Assembly (NCBI RefSeq): GCF_907165205.1
Contig: NC_058189.1
Span: 42,806,270-42,870,269, forward strand
Length of the DNA stretch: 64,000 bases
Direction of reading: 5' to 3'
Source: Coccinella septempunctata
Lineage: Eukaryota; Arthropoda; Insecta; Coleoptera; Coccinellidae
Shown here: positions 54,121-64,000 of the stretch, piece after piece
Layout of the letters: every line of letters begins with the position of its first letter
How positions within the stretch are numbered: position 1 is the stretch's first letter
The notes under the pieces: generated by a model
Seen by the model: the letters and a program-made list of their open reading frames with translations, nothing else
Databases searched by the model: none
Told to the model about the DNA's origin: nothing
Program-made: the position numbers and the translations under genes

Positions 54121-56952
54121 TTAATAATAATAATAATATATTATAACATAACAGAATATGTGTGAGACAAGTTAAGAATACAAAAATTAAACCTATCGAT
54201 ATAAAATTAAACCTATTGATACAAAAATTTACTATCTAACCAAGAAACTATCATCAGCCAAATATTCTTTGACACTATAGTAACATTTCAACATCAATTC
54301 ACCCTTAACCAATTTTTTGAACTCCTTTTTTCCCAAGAATTTCATAACTGCTGGTAGATGATTATACAGGATAATTGCCCGGTAACCGGGAGATGTTTCA
54401 AATTTAGCAGTTGCATGAGAAGGAATACACAGTGTATCCGAATTTCTTGTTGAATAACCATGAAAGTCAGATAATTTAATCATTAAGTGTTCATTCTCTT
54501 TCACAAAAAGTAAACATTTATAAATAAATAAACCACTCAGGGTAAAAATTTGATGTTTTCTAAAAATAGGCCTACATGAATCAAGAGAATTCAAGTTGAA
54601 AATTAAACAAATTATTCTTTTTTGGACAACAAATACTCTATTGGACTCTACAGAATTGCCCCAAAGCAAAACATTATAACATAAAGTACTGTACACCAGA
54701 CTATAACAAATACTCATCAAAGAATTGAAAGGAAGCGAATCCTTCACCCTGCCAATTGCATAAAATGAGCTACCCAACCTCTTGCAGACTCCATCAACCT
54801 GCCGAACCCATCTAAGTGAGCAGTCCAAGTGAACTCCCAGAAATTTAACAGACTCACTAGATTTTATCTGCTTTCCCAAACATTCAACTGTAAGTTGATC
54901 CCCGGTTGTGTTTCTTACACGGAAGTATAAACATTCCGTTTTATCTAAATTAAGTATCAGACCATTAGAGCGACACCAATTCTCAAACCTACTAATCAGC
55001 CCATTACACAACGCCATGAGCCTCTCAGGACTCTGTGCTGAGACAGCGATAGATGTGTCATCAGCGAATATAATCAAATTCACTAGTAAACTGGGAATGA
55101 TATGCTCTGGTAGATCATTTATGAAGAGAAGAAACAATAGCGGTCCCAAAACAGAGCCTTGTGGTACCCCCAGAAACACTTTAGCCTTATAAGATGAAAA
55201 ATTTCCAATTTTTACATTTAAAGTACGATCAACAATGAAACTCCTGATCCATTCCAAAAAAACCCCACGAAAACCCAGGTTGTAGAGCTTACTCTCCAAG
55301 AATTCCGGCGATAGTACATCAAATGCACGTGTAAGGTCGAAAAAGAGACCTGCAACATAATGACCTTCATCTAATTTCTTATAAACGAAGTCAACAAATG
55401 AAAAAGCCGCTGTTTCAGTGGACCTACCCTGACGAAAGCCGTATTGGCAGCTTGTTATGATTTTGAACCGACTCAGAAATGACATCATTCTATGGTATAC
55501 GATTTTCTCGAAAATCTTAGAGAACACGCTAAGAATCGAAATGGGACGATAGTTTGCAATATTGCAAGGATCATTTTTTTTCAATAGAGGAATGACTGAA
55601 GCCGATTTAAGAAATGAAGGAAATTTGCCAGTGTTAATGGATAAATTTATAATATGTGCGAAATGATCAGCAACGACGTTCACAATGGCTTTCAATACCT
55701 CAACAGAAATGTTATCTACACCAGTACTTTTTATGTTTTTTAAAGATATGACCGTGTCAATGACCTCCTCTCCAACTACTGGGAAGAAAAAAAAGGTATT
55801 CGATGATAATAGAGATGTAGTACATGCAAGTGAAGGTGCACTACCAAAATGATTTCTCAGACTTTTTTGTGCAATAGAGCAAAAATACTCAGCAAACATA
55901 TCAACAATCTCAGAGGGATCGGAATATAGTTTTCCATCTTGTTTGAGCGAGATGCTCTGTCGAGAAATTTTTTTCCGTCCTGTTTCCCTATTCACAATAT
56001 CCCATACAGTTTTGTTCTTATTAGATGAACTATTTAACATATCCCGATAATAATTCATCTTAGTTTCTTTGAGTAATTTCCTGAAATCAATTTTAGCCCT
56101 CCTATAAATTTCACAAGAATTTTGGTTGTTCAAATTTTTTTTCAACCATCCTAAATTTTTTAACATTTTGCTGGCTTCAATAACCTCCCCATTAATCCAA
56201 TTATTATTGTTGTTAACCTTAAAATTAGATTGCCTCATAGGGCATGTTTTCTCTAAACAGTAATTAACAATATTGAAAAATTCTGTAAAACAATCATCAA
56301 TAGTCGTATACGAATACATACGATCAAAAGATACATTTGATATATAATTAAACAAATTAGTCAGTGATTGGGGCGTTACACTTCTGGTTGACTCCTGATG
56401 ATAATTAAATTCAATATTAATATGTTTCTTCAATAGATATTCCAGAACAAAAACTTTGTGATCACCAAATTGGCCCTCAAATACCTTAGTTTTACATTCC
56501 AAACTTGCATTAGTAAGAATGTAGTCTATTTTAGATGAAGATGTTACATTGTTAACATTGGTGAAAACTCTAGTAGGTTCTCGAGAGGTGACCCTCAAAT
56601 CAAAACAACACAATAGATCATCAAGTAGATGCTTACGAGTACATGTATTATTCAAATAGTTAACGTTCAGGTCGCCACAAAGAAACAAAACATCGGCCGT
56701 CCCAATACAGCGCTGTAGAACAAACGACATTCTATCGAGAAAGAGAGTAAAATCACTGTCGGGAACCCTATAAGCACTCATAACACATAACTTTACGTCC
56801 GGTAGAACAATAGTCACACCGCAGAACTCAAAAAACTGCATTTCGGGCGCCATAACAAGGGGGATGATACTAAGCAGGGAGGGCTCAAAAAAGAAAGACT
56901 CCCCCTGAATTTTTTCGTAACTATTCATATAGAACCTGTAGAGTGGCATCAA
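54121..56952 (-). mobile_element. 5'-truncated non-LTR retrotransposon, CR1 group
   Basis: The body is the EN/RT frame 56952-54232. Its 3' region ends in a microsatellite (TAT TAT TAT type on the minus strand, about 54121-54145) rather than poly(A), which fits CR1-group elements. The 5' boundary near 56952 abuts a Jockey-type element on the plus strand. ORF1 and the start of the endonuclease are absent, as in normal 5' truncation. Confidence 0.75.
54232..56952 (-). CDS. LINE EN/RT polyprotein, N-terminally truncated, otherwise open for 906 codons
   Basis: An uninterrupted frame of 906 codons. The endonuclease lacks its first catalytic part (no LTETW-type block) but keeps VMSAYRVPDSD, LCGDLNVNYL, KIDYILTN and FGDHKVF. 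The RT shows VIPLLKKND, NYRPISILSVFSK, YGFRQGRST, LFFDLTRAFD, LGVPQGSVLGPLLF, FADDT (about residue 630) and KFLGVHLDCSLRW, followed by a normal-length C-terminal tail. The ATG at the upstream edge is probably fortuitous, because the frame begins at the truncation point. The 906 intact codons imply a recent insertion. No host function is suggested. Confidence 0.85.
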   Translation of the reverse strand: MMPLYRFYMNSYEKIQGESFFFEPSLLSIIPLVMAPEMQFFEFCGVTIVLPDVKLCVMSAYRVPDSDFTLFLDRMSFVLQRCIGTADVLFLCGDLNVNYLNNTCTRKHLLDDLLCCFDLRVTSREPTRVFTNVNNVTSSSKIDYILTNASLECKTKVFEGQFGDHKVFVLEYLLKKHINIEFNYHQESTRSVTPQSLTNLFNYISNVSFDRMYSYTTIDDCFTEFFNIVNYCLEKTCPMRQSNFKVNNNNNWINGEVIEASKMLKNLGWLKKNLNNQNSCEIYRRAKIDFRKLLKETKMNYYRDMLNSSSNKNKTVWDIVNRETGRKKISRQSISLKQDGKLYSDPSEIVDMFAEYFCSIAQKSLRNHFGSAPSLACTTSLLSSNTFFFFPVVGEEVIDTVISLKNIKSTGVDNISVEVLKAIVNVVADHFAHIINLSINTGKFPSFLKSASVIPLLKKNDPCNIANYRPISILSVFSKIFEKIVYHRMMSFLSRFKIITSCQYGFRQGRSTETAAFSFVDFVYKKLDEGHYVAGLFFDLTRAFDVLSPEFLESKLYNLGFRGVFLEWIRSFIVDRTLNVKIGNFSSYKAKVFLGVPQGSVLGPLLFLLFINDLPEHIIPSLLVNLIIFADDTSIAVSAQSPERLMALCNGLISRFENWCRSNGLILNLDKTECLYFRVRNTTGDQLTVECLGKQIKSSESVKFLGVHLDCSLRWVRQVDGVCKRLGSSFYAIGRVKDSLPFNSLMSICYSLVYSTLCYNVLLWGNSVESNRVFVVQKRIICLIFNLNSLDSCRPIFRKHQIFTLSGLFIYKCLLFVKENEHLMIKLSDFHGYSTRNSDTLCIPSHATAKFETSPGYRAIILYNHLPAVMKFLGKKEFKKLVKGELMLKCYYSVKEYLADDSFLVR

Positions 56953-56954
56953 TC

Positions 56955-58499
56955 ATTCTGCATGGAAAATGCAAAAATGTCTGAGAAGAGAAAAGACTAA
57001 AATACCACCTCTCGACGGAGAATGAGGAATGGCATATACGAATATCGATAAAGCAGTAGCACTGGCGTACTCGATCGAAAGAGAATCGAGAATAAATTAC
57101 AGACCTGATGACGTTAATGATGATCTGGAAAAACTAGTTGAGAACAACGAAGAAGAAATGGACGAACCACCACTAGACGACAAAATAGAAAAACCAACCT
57201 CTCCATTTGAAATAAAGGAGATAATCAGAAGCTTGAAAAATAGAAAAGCTCCCAGAAGTGATAAAATAACGAATGCTATGTTGAAGAAATTACCTAGAAA
57301 AGGTATAGCTGCAAACGGTATAATGAGGACTGAACACTATCCGAAAAAGTGGAAAACTGCAGAAGTCATAGTGTTCAACAAACCGGGCAAAGATAAAAAA
57401 TTCCCCCAAAACTACAGGCCGATAAGTTTATTGTCCGCCGTAGGAAAAGTAGTAGAAAGAGTAATCGCCAGGAGGCTTACAGAAGAAACTGAAAATCTGA
57501 ATCTCATTCCAGCAGAGCAATTCGGATTCAGAAGAGATCACTCAACAGAACAGCAATTACTGAGACTCACAGAATACATAACAGAAGGATTACAAAATAA
57601 ACAAGCAACAGGTCTTGTACTACTAGATGTCGCTAGAGCATTCGACAGAGTATGGCATGAAGGATTGATTTACAAAATGAGATATGCTGGATCTTCAATC
57701 AAACTGTGCAAGTTGATTAGGAATTATTTGAGGAACAGAAGATTCTACGTGAAAGTGGAAGAAGAAAACTCCACAACCAGATATATGGAAGCAGGGGTGC
57801 CTCAAGGGTCAGTACTTGAGCCGTTACTGTATAACATATATATTCACGATACACCAAAATCTCCAAGAACTGTGCTGACACTATACGCCGACGACACCGG
57901 AATCGCAATACGACATCGCAAGCCAGATATCATAGAAGGAAAATTACAAGAAGCTATACATGAAATAAATGACTGGTGTATTAAATGGAAAATAAAGCTC
58001 AACGGACAAAAAAAGCCAGGTGATATTACCGCAAAAGAGGAAACTGAGAACTACAACAAATCTAGAGGTAGATGGAGAAGAAATCGAGTGGAAAAACGAA
58101 GCGAAATATTTAGGTATCACCCTAGACAAAGGTCTAACTTGGAGAAGCCATATCAAACAAACCGTTGACAAAACCAAGGCAGCGATGAATATGCTCTACC
58201 CGCTGATAGGTAGAAAGAGCCACATGTCAAATGAGACAAAATTGAAAATAACCAAAGCCGTTGCTAGACCACAACTGACCTATGGATCAGGTGCTTGGGG
58301 ATTCGCGGCAAAGAGCCATATACAAAGAATTCAGGCAACAGAAAACAAGCTACTACGATGTGCCATAGATGCGCCTTGGTTTGTTAGGAACAAACAGATA
58401 TATCGAGATTTGAAGTGGGAAACCATCACCGAATTTATGAAGAGGAAAGCTGAAAAGTTATTCGAAACACTTACAAAAGGAGACCGCGAGATCAATTGA
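56955..58499 (+). pseudogene. Jockey-type reverse transcriptase (broken)
   Basis: Reads WKMQKCLRREKTKIPPLDGE, a TGA, then the open frame 57029-58168. RT blocks: SLKNRKAPRSDKITNAMLKK, NYRPISLLSAVGK, FGFRRDHSTEQQ, LLDVARAFDRVWH, AGVPQGSVLEPLLY and YADDT (about residue 285 of that frame). A small deletion lies near 57305 and a frameshift near 58015. The thumb and C-terminal part continues in another frame at 58020-58499 (YLGITLDKGLTWRSHI, PQLTYGSGAWGFAA). The endonuclease is lost by truncation. GSVLEPL replaces the family GSVLGPL. Confidence 0.85.
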
Positions 58500-58618
58500 G
58501 GAGATATTATATTAAAATGAGCACGGAAACTTATTAAAACTATACCTACTAAGAAAAGATATCCGAAATGGACGAACATGAACACCCTAGCACGACAATG
58601 TGCAAGAAGAAATTAACC

Positions 58619-59701
58619 TTTTTTTTTTTTTTTTTTTTTTTTGGTGTAGCAGGGGGAAAATCTGCAAACAGACGAACACACCCTCTGCTGAGGGGGAACA
58701 GTGTGGGGATTCTCACTCTCTGAGCTCGAGACCCACTAAAAACCCTTAACTGCTTCTTCATAGGTTCCGGGCATTTTGCCTATTAACCAGTTGACTCTTA
58801 TGGTTTCTGGACTCTCACACGATCATAGTCGTGTTGATAGTTGTATGCTGCCTATAGCTTTTATAGGTTAAGCTCTTCTTTGGTTACATTTAAATCCTTA
58901 ACTGATCTCTCGGTCTTCGGTGGTAGGTTCTTGACCTTCTAGCTTCTTCTGTTGGATCGTAGTCGACTAATCTTCGTAGTTCCTCATTTGGATGTTGTTT
59001 GGCTTTGTCGAATATCCTTTCCGCCTTTCTCTTCATAAATTCTGTAACTGGTTCCCATTCCAAGTCCTTGTAGATTTGTTTGTTCCTAACAAACCAGGGT
59101 ACGTCCATCGCCATTCTAAGGAGTTTATTCTCAGTGGCCTGTATTCTCTTGATGTGGGTCTTGGCTGCGAAGCCCCATGCCGCCGATCCATATGTGAGTT
59201 GTGGTCGCGCAATAGTTTTAATCATCGTCAACTTGATGTTCTTATTCATATGACTTCTTCTGCCTATGAGTGGATAAAGTTTACTCATTGCGGCTTTTGT
59301 TTTATCAACAGCACATTTGATGTGGTTTTTCCATGTAAGTCCTCTGTCAAGCGTCACTCCTAGGTATGTTGCTTCATTTTTCCATTCAACCTCTTGTCCA
59401 TCAACTTCAAGGTTTTCTTCCATCCTCAATCTTCTCTTTTGCAGTAATATTGCTTGAGTCTTTCTTCCATTGATTTGGATTTTCCATTTGATGCACCATT
59501 TGAGTAATTCATCTATGGCTTCCTGCAGTCTCCGGTGTATGATCTCTGGGCGTCGATGTCTGAACGCTATTCCTGTGTCATCTGCGTACAAGGTGAGCAT
59601 ATTCCTAGCATTCTTCGGGATATCATAAACGTATATTACGTAAAGCAGAGGTCCAAGTACCGATCCTTGAGGCACTCCCGCTTCCAATTGTCTGGTTTGA
59701 G
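58619..59701 (-). mobile_element. 5'-truncated Jockey-type copy nested in the other, 11-bp TSD
   Basis: Target duplication AGAAATTAACC at 58608-58618 and 59702-59712. The poly(A) tail appears as 24 T at 58619-58642. The 5' end begins CAAACCAGACAATTGGAAGC within the RT GVPQGS block. About 1.08 kb, in opposite orientation to its host. Tail, duplication and truncation are the hallmarks of target-primed reverse transcription. Confidence 0.92.
58890..59687 (-). pseudogene. Jockey-type RT, C-terminal 265 codons
   Basis: Open from the truncation point to a natural stop: EAGVPQGSVLGPLLYVIYVY, YADDT, WKIQINGRKTQAILLQKRRL, YLGVTLDRGLTWKNHI, PQLTYGSAAWGFAA, VPWFVRNKQIYKDLEW, ending RPRDQLRI. It corresponds block for block with the plus-strand copy and shows the unbroken version of the region where that copy is frameshifted. 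No start codon of its own. Confidence 0.85.
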
Positions 59702-59942
59702 AGAAATTAACCGACCAAGGGATAAATGGTTTATAGGCAAATGCCCGGAACCAATGAAAAGCAAGTTAGGTGTAGTCGCGAACTCAGGAGAGTGAGTAAC
59801 CCCACAGTGTTCCCTAGAAATGGGTTCCTCTGGGCGAGAGATAGAGCCCCGTGTTATTCACGGTCGCAGATTCCCCCTGCTAAAAAAAAAAGATAGAGAA
59901 AAAAGTGAAATATAAATAAGAAAACATTTGGTGATACTTCGA

Positions 59943-60063
59943 TCAAATATTGGAAACTGCTTTTCGGGCGCCATCTTTAGGGGCTGCAACTAAGCAGGGA
60001 GCACCTTATTTTATAAGTTATCAACCCCTAAATTTTTTGCAACTATTCATATACAACCAGTGT
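59943..60063 (-). repeat. fragment related to the endonuclease region of the 54.2-57.0 kb LINE
   Basis: Matches 56830-56945: TTTCGGGCGCCAT, CTAAGCAGGGAG, AATTTTTTGCAACTATTCATATA (with gaps). Translates weakly to the LLS..PL.MAPE.QF stretch. A decayed second copy of that element or of its relative. Confidence 0.6.
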
Positions 60064-60965
60064 AGTAAAATAAATTTCACGTTTTTGCAAAAAATACTGA
60101 GATGTTACGGAAAACATCAATATCTAACTTTGGACGAGGAGTTTATTCCTGAGTCCTTAGCTAACGTTTAATGACTTCCCTGCTCTACTTGCAATGAGAT
60201 ACAGATACGCAAATCTGTTATTACAACATAAGGAACAGTTCCAATAGCTTCGAAATAGCCTACCACCCGAATTGCAATATTCGCCAGTAATATGTCATTA
60301 TTCGTGCGTGATATCAGAAATTGTCAGGCTAGAAAATCACAAAGGTTCCAGAAGTTTCGGTACTCCAATACTCAGACCGTCCCATCCTGGTAATATTTCA
60401 TTCGCTCCCAACGTCGAACTATTCATCCGACCAGAAAAAGCTATAAGCGACAATTCCTAGTTAGAACTTCATCAATCGTTCCAAATCGGGCAATTCGAAA
60501 TCAACAACCAACGGGAAGAGATTGAATTCAACCGAATCAGCGGAGCGCGGTGGAAATTTTGAAGAATGAAATCGAAATGGAATCCGATTATACGATATAC
60601 TAGCGAATATTTACGGACGCAATAAAAAATGGCCTCGGAGCCTGAAAATTCTCATCGATTGTGTTCGTATGAGCTGGAGGAATTATATTATCAGTTCGAC
60701 AATCACTGTGGAAGGAGGCGTGTACAGCATTTCCGAGGGCATTGATTGCTTGCGGATAAAGCGACTGTTGAACAGGCGATTAGTGGATTCTGTCGGTATG
60801 AGTTCGGGGGATTATGTATTGGAAAATGAATTTTCATGTTTGCATAGTTTCGTAAAAACACATAGAGTTTACGAGGAAATCCAGAAAGAATCGATTATCT
60901 CATAAATACAGTAATGATGAAAATCATAATGATCTCTATTGATGATCATTCTCTAATGGATTAAT
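60064..60965. other. no gene recognised
   Basis: A 78-codon frame at 60669-60905 (+) and smaller ones have no motif. It may be decayed sequence upstream of the RT fragment that follows. Confidence 0.4.
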
Positions 60966-60969
60966 GTTT

Positions 60970-61500
60970 TTGTAGACTACAAAAAAGCATTCGATTCCAT
61001 ACCCCACGAATGGCTCTTGATGATCTTGAGGATTCACGAGGTGGATTCCAGTATTAGTAAGGTCCTGGAAAACGGACCAGTCTTCAAATGAAAGTAGCAG
61101 AAGGATGGATCACAAGTGGACCTATACCAATGAAACGCGGAAGTTTTCAAGGAGAGTCGCTCAGCCACTATGCTTCTGCCTGGCTCTGAATCCCTTGTCT
61201 CATAGATTGAATGCAGATTTGCCATCAGGACCGACGGTAGAAGCGTGATGAAGCTGAATCGTCTCGTTTACATGATCGGTTTGAAACTCTTTGCATCTAC
61301 TTGAAACTTAATGCTGAAAGTGGTGGCAGAATACTCTGAAGATATAAAATAGAATTTCTGACAGAAAAATATCGAAAGGCAAAATAGAAGACGGTACGTT
61401 CAACCTCAAGGAAGGTGCAGAAATCGCAGCATTGCAGGAGTTAGATACGCACAAGTATCTATGTATCAAAGCTAGAAGAGGAGCCAAATGAAGAAAGAAT
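60970..61500 (+). pseudogene. decayed reverse transcriptase fragment (QGES-type)
   Basis: FVDYKKAFDSIPHEWLLMIL is followed, through several frameshifts, by GPIPMKRGSFQGESLSHYAS-like, LALNPLSHRLNADL, RTDGR and VYMIGLKLFAS. The order of the RT palm blocks is retained, with a QGES or QGDS block in place of PQGS, which is typical of other non-LTR clades than the neighbours. No active-site YMDD is left intact (YMIGLKLFA). Confidence 0.65.
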
Positions 61501-62300
61501 TAAGAGGAGAGTTCACTGGAAGATTGGCAAGGATAATGAAAACTGGCATGAACAGCAATAATCTGTTCAAAGCGATTAATACCTACTATATTTGAACAAT
61601 AAACAGGTGTCTTGTGAGAAGGCTGTGATTCATGATGGGCCTGGTTCGTTCAATCCTTTGCACTTATAACTTCTTGATACCGAGAATCTTTTTATAGGAG
61701 CCCAGAGGATGATTTTAAATAAATAGAAACTGTTGAATTGATTTCTCTTCCTACCTATACCTATAAAATAATCTTAAATTAATACCTACGCTTGCTCAGC
61801 ACTGAGCTACTCGTTCGGATATCTCTTGGACCATAATCGGTTTAGCAGCTCTACAGAGAAAAATAAGAACAATGCTGACGAAACATCATAAACATCACGC
61901 AAAATGCTCAATAGAACAAACAGTTCTACCACGACATTGTAAGGGTCGACGAATAATTGATTTCTCCAACAGTATATCTCAGGAAATTGAAGCAATTCGA
62001 GGATATTTCCTGATTAAGGCTGCTTCATCAGAACTTCATCAAGTAGTTTGTGGTGCTGATAATTCTACTCAGTTACCAGTTACAGCTACAACAATATCAT
62101 GATGGAATCGTCGAACACTCTGCAGAAATATTACAAGGCTGGTGGTTGTGCACACTAAAAGGCGAATATCAATGAATACAAGGGGTACTTCAGTGTGGAA
62201 TTATTTTATTTTGAGTTGAAAACCAAGCGCTTTCGGCGTAAATAGAAGGCTATGATCAGGGTTTCCCCGTTCTGGAAATTATCACAAATGTCAGCGAATA
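61501..62300. other. no gene recognised
   Basis: AT-rich, with a 76-codon frame at 61872-62102 (+) without known motif. Confidence 0.45.
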
Positions 62301-62304
62301 TGAT

Positions 62305-63910
62305 GATTGATGAGTTACTCCAGGAAACTTTCCCCTATTGAATTCGAGTATACTATTGAGGGAAAACCTTTGAAAAGGGTTGTCGAAATTAGAGACTTGG
62401 GCGTTTCCTTTGACCGCAAGCTCTCATTCAGTTCTCATATCGAAAACATTATTTGCGGTGCCAATAAGTCTTTGGGTTTTCTTTTGCGCAACTGCAGGAA
62501 ATTCTCAAATTTTAGAGCTATACAATCAGTATATTTCTGTTTAGTGCGTAGTAAGATGTCTAAAACACTGGTGTGTGCACTTGTCACTTTTTGCAAGCAT
62601 CAACATTTCAGAGAATCGGGGATATGGGATCAGTTTCGTGGCGGCGCCACCATGTCATTTGCTTCGTTCTATCCTTGTTCTACCAAAGCAAGTCCAATGA
62701 TCTCTCGTTTTATTTTGTTTTGCGTTGATATATCGAATATCGATCAACAATTGCAAAATATGCAATGGCCCATTTTGTCACCTGGTTAAGGATTATTCGT
62801 GATTTACAGTTTATTTTTCATTGTAAAAACAAATCTTTCAATATTTCAACACTATCGAATAAGGGTTCGAAGGGGTGTTTACTATTCTTCTTCAAGATAA
62901 TTTCCGTTTGACAAATTGAATTCGTGAGGGGGGTTATTCAATATGATTTTAATAAAACACAGTTGACGGAAAGGGAATTTTCACTGTATCTACTCATGCA
63001 GAATATTTGAAGAGCAGACTCGAATAGATGGATGTATTTCTGATTCTAAATACATGTTCACAATTCACATTACGTATTTCCAATACAGTTTCTTTGAAAT
63101 ATTGCTGAAGTTACCATAAAACTTAGCAATATCCGTCCCGAATGTTCGTTCATCTGATTTGGTTCTGCGTTCTGCCTCAAATTCCAACAAGACCGGATAC
63201 TTAGCTGTCGTTCTTGATTGTCCATACAAAAAACTGAACGATATGTTGAATAAATGAATGTTCTACATCCCTTTCTCGAAACTAATACATTTTCACACAC
63301 CAATAATCGCTTATGAATACAACATATTCGTATGTCGTAGTAAAGTATTCAAATTATTTTCAAATATCAATTGACAATGGTTTGTCAAATTCTAAACAGC
63401 GCTACCTACAGTGGGAAAAACGAAACTGATCCCATATCCACACGAAATTAAAAACAAAATCGAATCAGTGAATACACCAGAGTTTTAGACATCTTAGTGC
63501 GTAGTAAGCTCGAATACTACAGTGTGGTGTGGAATCCATATCACAGTAAATACATTTCAGCTTTGGAATCCATTCAGAGGAAGTTTTTGAAGTTTTTGTA
63601 CTTTAAGAAACATGATATTTATCCTGTTCATCACGACCGTCGACCATCAGTCTTTATTGAACTAGTTTAATTTCACTAGTTTGAGGAAAAGAAGAGAAAT
63701 TGCTGATGCTACTTTTGCATACAAATTGATAAATAATCGCATTGACTCAGTATCGTTACTTTCTCTTCTGGATGTAAACACGCCTAGACTTGCTTCAAGA
63801 TCTAATTTAATGTTTAGGATTAGTGTCCCAAGTTCGCAGCACCATTTCCACAGTCCTGTTTTGCCTAAACAATGTCCCTTCAGTAGATATTTTTTTTCTG
63901 TTCATAAATG
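62305..63910 (+). pseudogene. non-LTR RT C-terminal fragment, split by a TIR element
   Basis: The first part, 62305-62554, reads MSYSRKLSPIEFEYTIEGKP then RVVEIRDLGVSFDRKLSF and IQSVYFCLVRSK. It resumes at 63494 as LVRSKLEYYSVVWNPYHSKY then ALESIQRKFLKFLYFKK. These are the RT thumb blocks (K.....YLG, S.LEY....W.P). Past 63665 a frameshifted tail can be followed to about 63910 (ADATFAYKLINNRIDS). The catalytic RT part upstream is missing. Confidence 0.8.
62555..63493. mobile_element. 939-bp TIR element with a 14-bp target-site duplication
   Basis: The left end GATGTCTAAAACACTGGTGT and the complement of the right end GATGTCTAAAACTCTGGTGT differ at one of 20 positions. Both flanks carry TTAGTGCGTAGTAA (62541-62554, 63494-63507). 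GGATATGGGATCAGTTTCGT at 62620-62639 is exactly inverted at 63420-63439 as a subterminal repeat. No transposase; the largest inner frame (63070-63303, -) has no known motif. The split RT reading frame proves the insertion. A duplication this long does not fit the familiar DNA transposon superfamilies. Confidence 0.85.
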
Positions 63911-64000
63911 AGTTCAAAAGACAGTTGTATTGTCTGATAGAAAATTAATATTGATTTTTTCCTGCCGACGGCGATTCTGTTCAGTTTATTATCATTTGAT
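63911..64000. other. window edge, nothing recognised
   Basis: 90 bases of AT-rich sequence after the RT fragment. The tail of the fragment may run on beyond the window. Confidence 0.5.

Larger units (their letters stand above)
56955..59891 (+). mobile_element. Jockey-type retrotransposon, 5'-truncated, split by a second copy
   Basis: The RT part lies at 56955-58618 and its 3' end resumes at 59713-59891, ending with CCCCCTGCTAAAAAAAAAA (poly(A) 59882-59891). The 3' blocks GGCAAATGCCCGGAACC and CAGATTCCCCCTGCTA match the 3' end of the inserted minus-strand copy. The insertion sits between two copies of AGAAATTAACC. Confidence 0.85.

Noticed and set aside
62541..63507. The 14-bp direct repeat as a retroposon target duplication
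   Set aside because: Retroposons make 7-20 bp duplications, but this insert has matching inverted ends on both sides and no poly(A) tail, so a DNA element is the better reading.

Overview
The window looks like AT-rich nuclear DNA of an insect, possibly a beetle or another winged insect. The evidence is mariner, Jockey and CR1-group transposons with insect-type proteins, canonical GT-AG introns and no operons. The species cannot be read from the sequence. Only one ordinary host gene is supported: an intronless, complete 566-residue ion channel of the HCN/CNG family at 19339-21039 (+). Almost everything else that can be recognised is transposon or transposon debris.

Layout. 0-4.6 kb: an 87-bp perfect inverted repeat around a tRNA-Ala-like core and a 267-bp element with an 8-bp target duplication. 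4.6-8.9 kb: a mariner with very long inverted ends and a 41-residue D-D spacing, split by a second transposon of the same superfamily with an 82-residue D-E spacing; both have their own TA target sites. 11.6-17 kb: short inverted-repeat elements. 17.9-21.9 kb: ends of a P-like element, the channel gene and a 137-bp tandem repeat. 22.8-35.1 kb: palindromic elements that begin CAGGGTGG or CAGAGTGG, degraded element ends, a 1.2-kb element carrying a transposase N-terminal remnant with a 52-bp intron, and a GAGAC-rich repeat. 37-45 kb: two copies of one small element inserted side by side in opposite directions, a P-like element split by a second copy of the 1.2-kb element, and an 863-bp element with an 8-bp target duplication.

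45.1-64 kb is dominated by non-LTR retrotransposons. There is a nearly intact two-ORF element (one premature stop), a 5'-truncated element with a long open EN/RT frame, a Jockey-type element split by a second Jockey-type copy with an 11-bp target duplication, an RNase H fragment and other RT fragments. One RT fragment is split by a 939-bp inverted-repeat element flanked by an unusually long 14-bp direct repeat.

No CRISPR array, rRNA or functional tRNA gene was seen. The main story is repeated nesting: at least four clear cases of one element inserted in another can be read directly from the interrupted copies, which also gives the order of insertion.
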